From Streptomyces sp. DH41 (GTDB lineage: Bacteria > Actinomycetota > Actinomycetes > Streptomycetales > Streptomycetaceae), in the NCBI RefSeq assembly GCF_029813785.1, contig NZ_JARVKY010000004.1, positions 186,001 to 250,000 on the forward strand: 64,000 nucleotides of DNA. The letters are read 5' to 3'. Under the pieces are notes generated by a model. It was not told where the DNA came from. It was given only the letters and a program-made list of their open reading frames with translations, and made no database searches. The stretch's first letter is position 1; each line of letters begins with the position of its first letter. Both the position numbers and the translations under genes were made by a program. This document shows positions 55,939 to 64,000 of the stretch, piece by piece.

Positions 55939-57150
55939 ATGCTGTCCGCAGAGTCCGCGTCCGTGGTGCGTGCCACGCTGCCCGCCGTCGCCGGAGCGCT
56001 CGACGAGATCACGGCGCGCTTCTACGGCACGATGTTCCACGACCGGCCGGAACTGCTCGACGGGCTGTTCAACCGGGGCAACCAGGCCAGCGGTGCCCAA
56101 CGACGGGCGCTGGCCGGCTCGATCGCCGCGTTCGCCGGCGCGATGCTCGACGAGCCGGACACGCGTCCGGACGCCCTGCTGGAGCGCATCGCCCACAAAC
56201 ACGTGTCCGTCGGTGTCACCGACGACCAGTACACCATCGTGCACAAATATTTGTTCGGTGCGATAGCCGACGTCCTGGGCGACGCCGTCACCCCGGCGGT
56301 GGCGGCCGGCTGGGACGAGGTGTACTGGCTGATGGCCGGTGCTCTGATCGGTCAGGAGGCGCGTCTCTACCACGACGCGGGGCTGCCGGCCGGCCGGGTC
56401 TGGCGGCAGTGGAAGGTCGTCGAGCGACGGACCGAGACCCCTGACGTGGTGTCCTTCGTGATCCGGCCGGCCGACGGCGAACCGGCGCCGCGCGCCCGGG
56501 CCGGTCAGTACGTGAGCGTACGGATGCTGATGGCCGACGGTGTGCACCAGGTACGCCAGTACAGCCTGTCCTCGGCCCCCGGCGGGGAGTTGCGCCGGAT
56601 CACCGTGAAACGGGTCGCCGGCGCGGGCGGCGCGCCGGACGGTGAGGTCTCCAACCTGCTGTACGACGACGTGTGCCGGGGTGACGAGCTGAGCCTGTCG
56701 GCGCCGGCGGGCGACATCGTCCTGGACGACGCGGACGGGTCCGCCCCCGTCGTGCTGGTCTCGGCGGGGATCGGCTGCACTCCCCTGACCGGGATGGTGG
56801 CCCACCTCGCGGCCCTGGGGTCGGTCCGCCCGGTGCTGGTCCTGCACGCCGACCGGTCCCCCGCCGACCATGCCCTGCGCACCGAGACACGCGAGCTCGT
56901 GGAGCGGCTGCCAAACGCCCGGGCCGTGTTCTGGTACGAGCGCCCCGGACCGCGGGAGCCTGAGGCGCGCAGCGGCCTGATGGACCTCTCCGGCATCGAA
57001 CTGCCGGGCGGCGCCGCGGTGTTCCTGTGCGGGCCGCTGCCCTTCATGCGTGAGGTACGTGGTCAGCTGCTCGCCGCGGGCGTCCCGGCACGCCGCATCC
57101 GGTACGAGGTCTTCGGCCCCGATCTGTGGCTGGCGGACACGGCGGGCTGA
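55939..57150 (+). CDS. hmp: Flavohemoglobin (nitric oxide dioxygenase)
   Basis: A 403-residue globin-FAD-NAD protein. In the globin domain (1-~140) the key residues are present: Tyr in TARFYGTMF (B10), Gln in NRGNQASG (E7) and the proximal His in AHKHVSVGV (F8). The FAD part has RQYSLSSAP; the NAD part has VSAGIGCTPLTGMV and the C-terminal EVFGPD. It converts NO and O2 to nitrate, protecting the cell during nitrate/nitrite metabolism. GGGAGG precedes the ATG. Four palindromic boxes upstream tie it to the local hypoxia regulon. Confidence 0.95.
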   Translation: MLSAESASVVRATLPAVAGALDEITARFYGTMFHDRPELLDGLFNRGNQASGAQRRALAGSIAAFAGAMLDEPDTRPDALLERIAHKHVSVGVTDDQYTIVHKYLFGAIADVLGDAVTPAVAAGWDEVYWLMAGALIGQEARLYHDAGLPAGRVWRQWKVVERRTETPDVVSFVIRPADGEPAPRARAGQYVSVRMLMADGVHQVRQYSLSSAPGGELRRITVKRVAGAGGAPDGEVSNLLYDDVCRGDELSLSAPAGDIVLDDADGSAPVVLVSAGIGCTPLTGMVAHLAALGSVRPVLVLHADRSPADHALRTETRELVERLPNARAVFWYERPGPREPEARSGLMDLSGIELPGGAAVFLCGPLPFMREVRGQLLAAGVPARRIRYEVFGPDLWLADTAG

Positions 57151-57158
57151 GGCGGCGT

Positions 57159-57192
57159 CCCGGCCCTCCGGGCTCGGCTTCGCAGGGCCGGG
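57159..57192. terminator. Bidirectional terminator between hmp-like and narK-like genes
   Basis: CCCGGCCCT (57159-57167) and AGGGCCGGG (57184-57192) form a perfect 9-bp stem with a 16-nt loop in the 82-bp gap between convergent genes. Confidence 0.65.
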
Positions 57193-57232
57193 GCGGTCGG
57201 GCCGGGATGTGGTCGGGGGTGGGACGGGCCGC

Positions 57233-58489
57233 TCAGTCGGCGCGCGCGGCCGGAGAAGCGCCCATGACGGCGCGGCGCAGGCCGGTGGCGGTGTAGGCCA
57301 GTGCCGCCGCCGCGACCATGCCGAGGAGTACGAGGCCGAGCGCGTACGAGCCGTGCGTGCCGTAGAGGGAACCCATCACCAGCGGCGGTACGAAGCCGCC
57401 GAGGCCGCCCGCGGCGCCCACGACACCGGTGACCGAGCCGACCCTGCTCGCCGGGGTCAGCAGGGCCACCAGGGCGAACACGGCGCCGCTGCCCGCGCCC
57501 AGCGCGGCGGCCAACGTCAGGAACGCGATGGTGCCGGTCGGTGTCAGCGCCGGTGTCGACGACTGGACGAGCGCCGCGGCCAGCACCACGGCCAGCGTGC
57601 CGGCCAGCACCCGCACCGGCCCGACCCGGTCCGAGAGCCACCCGCCGAACGGCCGTGTCGCCACCGCCAGCAGGACGAAGCCGGCCATGCGGTTCGCCGC
57701 GTCGGCCTGTGCGAGGCCGTAACCGGTCTTCAGGTAGGTGGGCAGGTAGACGGAGAAGGCGACGTAGCCGCCGAAGGCGACCGCGTACAGCGCGGAGGCC
57801 TGCCAGGTCGTGCCGAGCCGCAGGGTGGCGGCCATCCGGCGGGCCGGCGGCTCGCTCGGCACGGTGCGTCCGGGGGCGTCCCTGAGCAGCAGCGCCGCCA
57901 CGACCGCGTAGGCGGCCAGTGCGGCAGCGGTGATCAGGAAAGGGTTCGCCATGCCGTGCGCGTCCACCAGCTTCACCGTCGTCAGGGCGCTGATCGCGGT
58001 GCCGCCCATGCCCATGCCGAAGAGTCCGATGGCGAGGCCGCGCCGCTCGGGCGGGAACCACGCGTTGACGAAGGGCACACCGACGGCGAACGAGGTGCCG
58101 CCGACACCGAGCAGGAAACCGCCGGTCAGCAGCGCGGCCAGCGAGGAGTGCCCCGCCAGGCCCAGGTAGAGCACCGGCACGATGGTGGCCGCCGACACCA
58201 GCGGGAACATGACCCGTCCACCGAAGCGGTCCGTGAGCGCGCCGACGGGGATCCGGCCCAGCGAGCCGACCACGACGGGCACCGCCACCAGCAGGGACTG
58301 CTCGAACGACGTCAGGCCGAGACTCTCCTCGAAGCGGGGGCCGAGCGGGCTCAGCAGCGCCCATGCCCAGAAGTTCACGGCGAAGCCGACCGTGGCCAGG
58401 CCCAGCATCAGCCATGCCCGGCCGGGTACCGACGTACCCGCCGCCGCCGGGGGTGAACCGTCCATCTGCCCGCTCAACTGCTGGACCAT
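57233..58489 (-). CDS. narK: NarK-type nitrate/nitrite MFS transporter
   Basis: A 418-residue major-facilitator protein with about 12 membrane spans. RIPVGALTDRFGGRVMFP is the MFS loop 2-3 signature. FVNAWFPPERRGLAIGLFGMGMGGTAISA and VGVVGAAGGLGGFVPPLVMG are the two glycine-rich nitrate-signature regions of the NNP family. It brings nitrate in and may expel nitrite for the divergent nitrate reductase. ATG at 58489 with GAGGA upstream; the longer frame to 58720 runs through the boxes and is rejected. Three boxes lie at 58614-58672. Confidence 0.93.
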   Translation of the reverse strand: MVQQLSGQMDGSPPAAAGTSVPGRAWLMLGLATVGFAVNFWAWALLSPLGPRFEESLGLTSFEQSLLVAVPVVVGSLGRIPVGALTDRFGGRVMFPLVSAATIVPVLYLGLAGHSSLAALLTGGFLLGVGGTSFAVGVPFVNAWFPPERRGLAIGLFGMGMGGTAISALTTVKLVDAHGMANPFLITAAALAAYAVVAALLLRDAPGRTVPSEPPARRMAATLRLGTTWQASALYAVAFGGYVAFSVYLPTYLKTGYGLAQADAANRMAGFVLLAVATRPFGGWLSDRVGPVRVLAGTLAVVLAAALVQSSTPALTPTGTIAFLTLAAALGAGSGAVFALVALLTPASRVGSVTGVVGAAGGLGGFVPPLVMGSLYGTHGSYALGLVLLGMVAAAALAYTATGLRRAVMGASPAARAD

Positions 58490-59084
58490 GCTGTCCGTCC
58501 TCTTCCCATCACGGTGTCCGACGCACCGGAACGCCCGGCGTCCGCGGATCGTGTCCGCCGCGCGAACCGGATTCTCGTGATCACTGTTTCGCCGTCCGGT
58601 GCACCGGAGGCATGGGCCGGGGGTCCCTGCCATCGGCCGGAGGGTCCCCCGCGGAGCGGGGCCGGGAGTCCCTGCCCCCCGGGTCCGCTCACTGGGCAGG
58701 TGGACACCTTCCTCGTACACCGTGTCGAAGACGGTGCCGGATGCCGGACGGGGCCGCCCTGGCGAGGGGGATCGCGTCCGGCCGTGGTGGACGGCCGGAC
58801 GCGTGACCGGAACTGGGCGTACGCCCCGACGCGCCCCGGTCTCCGCGGGCCGGTGGACGGGGGACGTGGCGGCCGGCGGTCGTGGGTCGCGTCGGACCGA
58901 TGGGCGTCGCTCGTTCGGTCACCGTCAGCATGGGCCGCGGGAGCGAGCCAGGGCCGCCGCCGACCGGCCCCGCCCGCAGGGCCGTTGGTCCCTGTTCCGG
59001 CCGTGCGGGCGGGGCCGAACGCCCGTCGGACGGGGCCGCCGGGCCCCGGGTGTGCGCGACCCGCGCGCCATAGCGTTCCGGGCC
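58490..59084. promoter_or_regulatory. narK/narG divergent control region with six DevR/DosR-like boxes
   Basis: A 595-bp gap without a credible gene. narK side: GGGCCGGGGGTCCC (58614-58627), GGCCGGAGGGTCCC (58635-58648) and GGGCCGGGAGTCCC (58659-58672), centres 21 and 24 bp apart. narG side: GGGCCGTTGGTCCC (58979-58992), GGGCCGAACGCCCG (59012-59025) and GGGCCGCCGGGCCC (59033-59046), the last ending 38 bp before the narG ATG. The GTCCC half-sites resemble the mycobacterial DosR box GGGACT-WW-AGTCCC. Confidence 0.7.
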
Positions 59085-62000
59085 ATGGAGAACGATCGCG
59101 ATGAGCGGCGCCGGCAGTCGGGCGTCGTGGAGAACTGGCCGCTGGCCGCCCGCAGGCTGCTGACGCGCCGGGAGGTGTCGGCCGACGGCCGCGCCGTGTT
59201 CGGCGAGGGCGACGGACGGTGGGAGGGCTTCTACCGCGACCGCTGGTCGCACGACAAGGTGGTCCGCTCCACCCACGGCGTGAACTGCACCGGCTCCTGC
59301 TCGTGGATGGTGTACGTCAAGGACGGCATCATCACCTGGGAGCACCAGGCGACGGACTACCCGTCGATCGGCGCCGACTGCCCGGAGTACGAGCCTCGGG
59401 GATGCCCGCGCGGGGCGTCGTTCTCCTGGTACACGTACTCCCCCAGCCGGGTCCGCTACCCGTATGTGCGGGGCGTGCTGCTGAAGATGTGGCGCGAGGC
59501 ACGGCGCCGCCTGGGTGATCCGGTGGCGGCGTGGGCGGAGATCACCGGCGACCCGGCGAAGGCCCGGGCGTACAAGCGGGCCCGCGGCAGGGGTGGTCTG
59601 GTGCGCGCGGACTGGGACGAGGTGAACGAGTTGGTGGCCGCCGCGCACGTGCACACCGTCAAGGCCTACGGTCCCGACCGGGTGGCGGGCTTCTCGCCCA
59701 TCCCGGCGATGTCGATGGCGTCCTTCGCGGCCGGGTCCCGCTTCCTGTCGCTGATCGGCGGCACGCTGCTGTCGTTCTACGACTGGTACGCGGATCTTCC
59801 GGTCGCCTCCCCGCAGGTCTTCGGTGACCAGACGGACGTGCCGGAGGCGGCGGACTGGTGGAACGCGGGCTATCTGGTGATGTGGGGCTCCAACATCCCC
59901 GTGACCCGTACACCGGACGCGCACTTCCTCACCGAGACCCGCTACAACGGCACCAAGGTCGTCGCGGTCTGTCCCGACTACGCGGACAACGTGAAGTTCG
60001 CCGACGAGTGGGTGGCACCGCACCCGGGTACCGACGGGGCGCTGGCGATGGCCATGGGGCATGTGATCCTGCGGGAGTTCCTCGTCGACCGTGAGGTGCC
60101 GTACTTCCGGGACTATCTGCGCACCTACACGGACGCGCCGTTCCTGGTGACCCTGCGCGAGGGCGCCCACGGGCTCGTCCCGGGCGGTTTCCTGACCGCG
60201 GCCGACCTCGGCGGCGAGGAGGAGAACGCGCGGTTCAAGACGGTGCTGCTGGACCGGGCCACCGGTGAGCCGGTGGTCCCCGGCGGCTCGCTCGGCTTCC
60301 GGTGGGGTAAGGCCGGGCAGGGCCGCTGGAACCTGGATCTCGGGGATGTGGAGCCCGAGTTGAGCCTGCTCGGCACGGCCGGGGACGCGGTGGAGGTGGC
60401 GCTGCCCCGGTTCGACGAGGGCGCCACCGAGGGCGGCTCGGTCATGGTGCGCGGGGTGCCCGTGCGACGGGTCGGCGGGTGCCTGGTCACCACGGTCTTC
60501 GATCTCATGCTGGCGCAGTACGGGGTGCACAGGCCGGGTCTGCCGGGGAGCTGGCCCACCTCGTACGACAATGCCACCCAGCCGTACACGCCGGCCTGGC
60601 AGGAGACCGTCACCTCCGTGCCCGCCGGGCAGGCGGCCCGGATCGCCCGCGAGTTCGCCCGCAACGCCGAGCGCACCGGCGGCCGTTCGATGATCGCGAT
60701 GGGTGCGGGCACCAACCACTGGTTCCACTCGGACACCATCTACCGCGCCTTCCTGGCGCTGACGACGATGACCGGCTGCCAGGGCGTCAACGGCGGCGGC
60801 TGGGCGCACTACGTCGGCCAGGAGAAGGTCCGCCCGCTGACCGGCTTCCAGCACCTGGCGTTCGCGTTCGACTGGCAGCGGCCCACCCGGCACATGGCGG
60901 GCACCTCGTACTGGTACCTCAACACCGACCAGTGGCGTTACGAGGCGTTCGGGCCAGAGGAGCTGGCCTCCCCGCTCGGCGAGGGCCGGTTCAAGGGCAA
61001 GGCGTTCGCGGACTGCCTGGCGCAGGCCGTGCGGCTGGGCTGGACACCGGGTCATCCCGGCTTCGACCGCAACCCGCTGGACCTGGCCGACGAGGCCGCC
61101 GCCGCGGGCCGTCCGGTCGCCGAGCACGTCGTGGACGAACTGAGGGCCGGGCGCCTGCGCTTCGCCGTGGAGGACCCGGACGATCCCGCCAACTTCCCCC
61201 GGGTGCTGACCGTGTGGCGGGCCAACCTGCTGGGCTCCTCCGGCAAGGGCAACGAGTACTTCCTGCGCCATCTGCTGGGCACGGACGCCGCCGTCCGCTC
61301 GGCCGAGACTCCGCCGAGGGAACGGCCCGAGGAGGTGGTGTGGCACGAGGAGGCGCCGGAGGGCAAGCTCGACCTGCTGGTCACCATGGACTTCCGGATG
61401 ACGTCGACCGGTCTGCTGGCCGACGTGGTCCTGCCGGCGGCGACCTGGTACGAGAAGGACGACCTGTCCAGTACGGACATGCACCCCTTCGTGCACGCCT
61501 TCACCCCGGCCATCGCCCCGCCCTGGCAGTCGCGCACCGACTACGACACCTTCCTGGGCATCGCCGACCGGTTCAGCGAGCTGGCCGCCGAGCACCTGGG
61601 CACCCGCACCGACGTACTGGCGGTGCCGTTGCAGCACGACACCCCGGACGAACTCGCCCAGCCGGGCGGGGTGGTACGGGACTGGAAGGCCGGCGAGTGC
61701 GAGCCGGTGCCCGGGCGGACCATGCCGAAGCTGGTGGTCGTCGAGCGGGACTACGCGGCCGTCGGACAGAAGGTCCGCGCCGTCGGCCCCCTCCTGGACA
61801 CCCTCGGCACGACCACCAAGGGCGTGACCGTCCACCCGGACCGGGAGGTCGAGGACCTGCGGCACCGCTGCGGCACCGTACGCGAGGGAGTCGGCGCGGG
61901 CCGTCCCTCGCTGGCCACCGCCACCCACATGTGCGAGGCGATCCTCGCGCTGTCCGGCACCACCAACGGGCGTCTGGCGACCGAGGGCTTCCGGGAACTG

Positions 62001-62783
62001 GAGCGGCGGACCGGCAGCACGGGCCTCGTGGAACTCGCCGCCGAACGCGAGGCCGAGCGGATCACCTTCGCCGACACCCGGACCCAGCCGCGCGCCGTGA
62101 TGACGTCGTACGAGTGGTCGGGCTCGGAGACCGGGGGGCGCCGCTACTCGCCGTTCGTCATCAACGTCGAGCACAAGAAGCCCTGGCACACCCTCACCGG
62201 CCGCCAGCACTTCTTCGTCGAGCACGACTGGATCGCCGAACTGGGCGAACAGCTTCCCGTCTACCGGCCGCCGCTGAACGCGATCCGGCACTACGGCGAC
62301 GAGCACCTCCACGAGCCGGGCCGCGCCGAGGTCACGGTGCGCTATCTGACCCCGCACTCCAAGTGGTCCATCCACTCCGAGTACCAGGACAACGCGTACA
62401 TGCTCGCCCTGTCCCGCGGCGGGCCGGTGATCTGGATGTCCACCGCGGACGCCGAGAGGATCGGCGTCACGGACAACGAGTGGATCGAGGCGTACAACCG
62501 CAACGGCGTCGTGGCCGCCCGGGCCGTGGTCACCCACCGGATGCCCGAGGGCACGGTGTACATGTACCACGCCAAGGACCGCACGGTGAACGTGCCGAAG
62601 ACCGAGGTCAGCGGCCGGCGCGGGGGCGTCCACAACTCGCTGACCCGCCTGCTGGTCAAGCCCACGCACCTGGCGGGCGGCTTCGCCCAGCTCACCTACG
62701 CCTTCAACTACTACGGGCCGACCGGCAACCAGCGCGACGAGGTCACCGTCGTCCGCCGCCGCGACCAGCGAGTGGAGTACTGA
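59085..62783 (+). CDS. narG: Respiratory nitrate reductase, alpha subunit
   Basis: A 1232-residue molybdopterin oxidoreductase. The FS0 cluster ligands are His64, Cys68, Cys72 (STHGVNCTGSCSW) and Cys107 (EPRGCPRG), the His-containing NarG pattern. The Mo-ligand Asp lies in FYDWYADLPVASP. No twin-Arg signal is seen, and the N-terminus starts MENDRDERRRQSGVVENW, consistent with cytoplasm-facing NarG. It reduces nitrate to nitrite with quinol electrons passed through NarI and NarH. The start at ATG 59085 has no clear ribosome site. narH follows 1 bp after the stop. Confidence 0.97.
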   Translation: MENDRDERRRQSGVVENWPLAARRLLTRREVSADGRAVFGEGDGRWEGFYRDRWSHDKVVRSTHGVNCTGSCSWMVYVKDGIITWEHQATDYPSIGADCPEYEPRGCPRGASFSWYTYSPSRVRYPYVRGVLLKMWREARRRLGDPVAAWAEITGDPAKARAYKRARGRGGLVRADWDEVNELVAAAHVHTVKAYGPDRVAGFSPIPAMSMASFAAGSRFLSLIGGTLLSFYDWYADLPVASPQVFGDQTDVPEAADWWNAGYLVMWGSNIPVTRTPDAHFLTETRYNGTKVVAVCPDYADNVKFADEWVAPHPGTDGALAMAMGHVILREFLVDREVPYFRDYLRTYTDAPFLVTLREGAHGLVPGGFLTAADLGGEEENARFKTVLLDRATGEPVVPGGSLGFRWGKAGQGRWNLDLGDVEPELSLLGTAGDAVEVALPRFDEGATEGGSVMVRGVPVRRVGGCLVTTVFDLMLAQYGVHRPGLPGSWPTSYDNATQPYTPAWQETVTSVPAGQAARIAREFARNAERTGGRSMIAMGAGTNHWFHSDTIYRAFLALTTMTGCQGVNGGGWAHYVGQEKVRPLTGFQHLAFAFDWQRPTRHMAGTSYWYLNTDQWRYEAFGPEELASPLGEGRFKGKAFADCLAQAVRLGWTPGHPGFDRNPLDLADEAAAAGRPVAEHVVDELRAGRLRFAVEDPDDPANFPRVLTVWRANLLGSSGKGNEYFLRHLLGTDAAVRSAETPPRERPEEVVWHEEAPEGKLDLLVTMDFRMTSTGLLADVVLPAATWYEKDDLSSTDMHPFVHAFTPAIAPPWQSRTDYDTFLGIADRFSELAAEHLGTRTDVLAVPLQHDTPDELAQPGGVVRDWKAGECEPVPGRTMPKLVVVERDYAAVGQKVRAVGPLLDTLGTTTKGVTVHPDREVEDLRHRCGTVREGVGAGRPSLATATHMCEAILALSGTTNGRLATEGFRELERRTGSTGLVELAAEREAERITFADTRTQPRAVMTSYEWSGSETGGRRYSPFVINVEHKKPWHTLTGRQHFFVEHDWIAELGEQLPVYRPPLNAIRHYGDEHLHEPGRAEVTVRYLTPHSKWSIHSEYQDNAYMLALSRGGPVIWMSTADAERIGVTDNEWIEAYNRNGVVAARAVVTHRMPEGTVYMYHAKDRTVNVPKTEVSGRRGGVHNSLTRLLVKPTHLAGGFAQLTYAFNYYGPTGNQRDEVTVVRRRDQRVEY

Positions 62784-62784
62784 C

Positions 62785-64000
62785 ATGCCCCGTGGCGAAG
62801 CCGGCGTCGGACGCGTCATGGCACAGACCGCCATGGTGATGAACCTCGACAAGTGCATCGGGTGTCACACCTGTTCGGTGACCTGCAAGCAGACCTGGAC
62901 CAACCGGACCGGCGTCGAGTACGCCTGGTTCAACAACGTGGAGACCAAGCCGGGCATCGGCTATCCGCGCCGCTACGAGGACCAGGAGAAGTGGAAGGGC
63001 GGCTGGGCACTGGACCGCGGGGGGCGGCTGGTGCTGCGCTCCGGCGGCCGGGTCAGGCGGCTGCTGTCGCTGTTCTCCAACCCGGACCTGCCGGCCATCG
63101 AGGACTACTACGAGCCGGTGACCTACGACTACGACAATCTGGTGAGCGCGCCCACCGGTCCTGACCTGCCGGTCGCCCGCCCCCGCTCGGTCCTGACCGG
63201 CAGGCCCACCTCCATCACGTGGGGTGCCAACTGGGAGGACGGCCTCGGCGGCGCGCCCGAGCACGCGGGCGGCGACCCCAACCTGAGCGGTGAGTGGGCC
63301 CGGAGGGTCCGGTTCGAGTTCGAGCAGACCTTCCTCTTCCATCTCCCCCGGCTCTGCGAGCACTGCCTCAACCCGGCCTGTGTGTCGGCCTGTCCGTCCG
63401 GCGCCATGTACAAGCGGGTCGAGGACGGCATCGTCCTGGTCGACCAGGACCGCTGCCGCGGCTGGCGGATGTGCGTGACGGCGTGCCCGTACAAGAAGGT
63501 GTACGTCAACCACGCCACCGGCAAGGCCGAGAAGTGCACGTTCTGCTTCCCGCGCGTCGAGGCGGGGCAGCCCACGGTCTGCTCGGAGACGTGCGTCGGC
63601 CGGCTGCGCTACCTGGGACTGCTGCTGTACGACGCCGACCGGGTGGGTCAGGCCGCGGCGTCCCCGGACGAGCGGGACCTGCTGGACGCCCAGCGCGGTG
63701 TCTTCCTCGACCCGCGCGATCCGGAAGTGATCGCGGCGGCCCGGGAATCCGGTATCCCCGAGGACTGGCTGGAGGCGGCCCGCCGCTCGCCGGTGTACGA
63801 CCTGGTCGCGCGGTACAAGGTGGCGCTGCCGCTGCATCCGGAGTACCGCACCCTCCCGATGGTCTGGTACGTCCCGCCGCTCTCCCCCGTCCTGGACGCC
63901 GTCACCGTCGCCGGCGGCGACCAGGAGGACCCGGACCACGTGTTCGCGGCCGTCACCCGGCTGCGCATCCCTCTCGAATACCTGGCGAGTCTGTTCACCG
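62785..64000 (+). CDS. narH: Respiratory nitrate reductase, beta subunit (cut by window edge)
   Basis: 405 residues are visible and the frame is still open at the right edge. Four Cys clusters are present: CIGCHTCSVTC near residue 24, LCEHCLNPACVSACPSGAM, CRGWRMCVTACPYKK (with the Trp that makes the [3Fe-4S] centre), and CTFCFPR. It is the electron-transfer subunit linking NarI hemes to NarG. The ATG at 62785 has GGAG upstream; ATG 62818 (MAQTAMVMNLDKC) is the alternative. narJ and narI should follow outside the window. Confidence 0.96.
   Translation, partial: MPRGEAGVGRVMAQTAMVMNLDKCIGCHTCSVTCKQTWTNRTGVEYAWFNNVETKPGIGYPRRYEDQEKWKGGWALDRGGRLVLRSGGRVRRLLSLFSNPDLPAIEDYYEPVTYDYDNLVSAPTGPDLPVARPRSVLTGRPTSITWGANWEDGLGGAPEHAGGDPNLSGEWARRVRFEFEQTFLFHLPRLCEHCLNPACVSACPSGAMYKRVEDGIVLVDQDRCRGWRMCVTACPYKKVYVNHATGKAEKCTFCFPRVEAGQPTVCSETCVGRLRYLGLLLYDADRVGQAAASPDERDLLDAQRGVFLDPRDPEVIAAARESGIPEDWLEAARRSPVYDLVARYKVALPLHPEYRTLPMVWYVPPLSPVLDAVTVAGGDQEDPDHVFAAVTRLRIPLEYLASLFT

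Noticed and set aside
58689..62858. A 1389-codon open frame on the minus strand
   Set aside because: Antisense to narG, which has all its Fe-S and Mo motifs. The antisense product has no family features.

Overview
The window is from a high-GC actinobacterium, almost certainly a Streptomyces. Third-position GC is very high, GTG and TTG starts are common, and neighbouring genes often overlap at stop and start codons. It carries a complete coelichelin-type siderophore cluster, an AfsR-like regulator, a DasR-type operator and a nitrate reductase/DevRS-type hypoxia locus. No tRNA, rRNA, CRISPR array, insertion sequence or phage gene was seen.

Layout. (1) 1-4935: a lipid or polyketide locus. A PfaA-like ketosynthase (cut by the left edge), a PfaD-like enoyl reductase and a thioester-reductase-like SDR lie on the minus strand; a WS/DGAT-family acyltransferase diverges from them. 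(2) 5056-12652: a DmpA-type peptidase, an inositol-monophosphatase-like protein missing metal ligands, a MarR regulator, a DrrAB-type exporter and a 1042-aa AfsR-like regulator. (3) 12882-14479: a chitin unit (AA10 LPMO plus GH19 chitinase) behind a DasR-type operator. (4) 14534-15433: a phosphotransferase-fold protein.

(5) 15598-38306: the coelichelin cluster. It holds an MbtH protein, an esterase, two half-transporters that look like one heterodimeric exporter, a three-module 3640-aa NRPS, a siderophore-binding lipoprotein, an importer ATPase, two permeases, ornithine N5-monooxygenase and a formyltransferase. The adenylation codes read DINYWGGIGK, DFWNIGMVHK and DMENLGLINK, matching formyl-hydroxyornithine, threonine and hydroxyornithine. 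Six iron-box-like sites divide the cluster into separately controllable units.

(6) 38431-49998: housekeeping and accessory genes. These are a DUF5302 protein, a PGPGW membrane protein, an alpha/beta hydrolase with a clear promoter and paired operators, a DEAD-box helicase behind a strongly folded leader, a 1002-aa secreted multidomain protein, NAD synthetase, glpF-glpK and an AI-2E-family membrane protein. (7) 49941-51564: a GlxA-type AraC regulator divergent from a RidA protein.

(8) 51618-64000: a hypoxia/nitrate locus. It has a lone cyclic-nucleotide-binding-domain protein, a DevR/DevS-like (OsdR/OsdK-like) two-component system, a PNPOx-fold protein, a flavohemoglobin, a NarK transporter and narGH; narH runs off the right edge. 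Every promoter region here carries copies of a 14-bp palindrome, core GGGCCG-AA-CGGCCC, with the same geometry as the mycobacterial DosR box. This is the most interesting regulatory signal in the window: an apparently self-contained regulon of sensor, regulator, NO detoxification and nitrate respiration.
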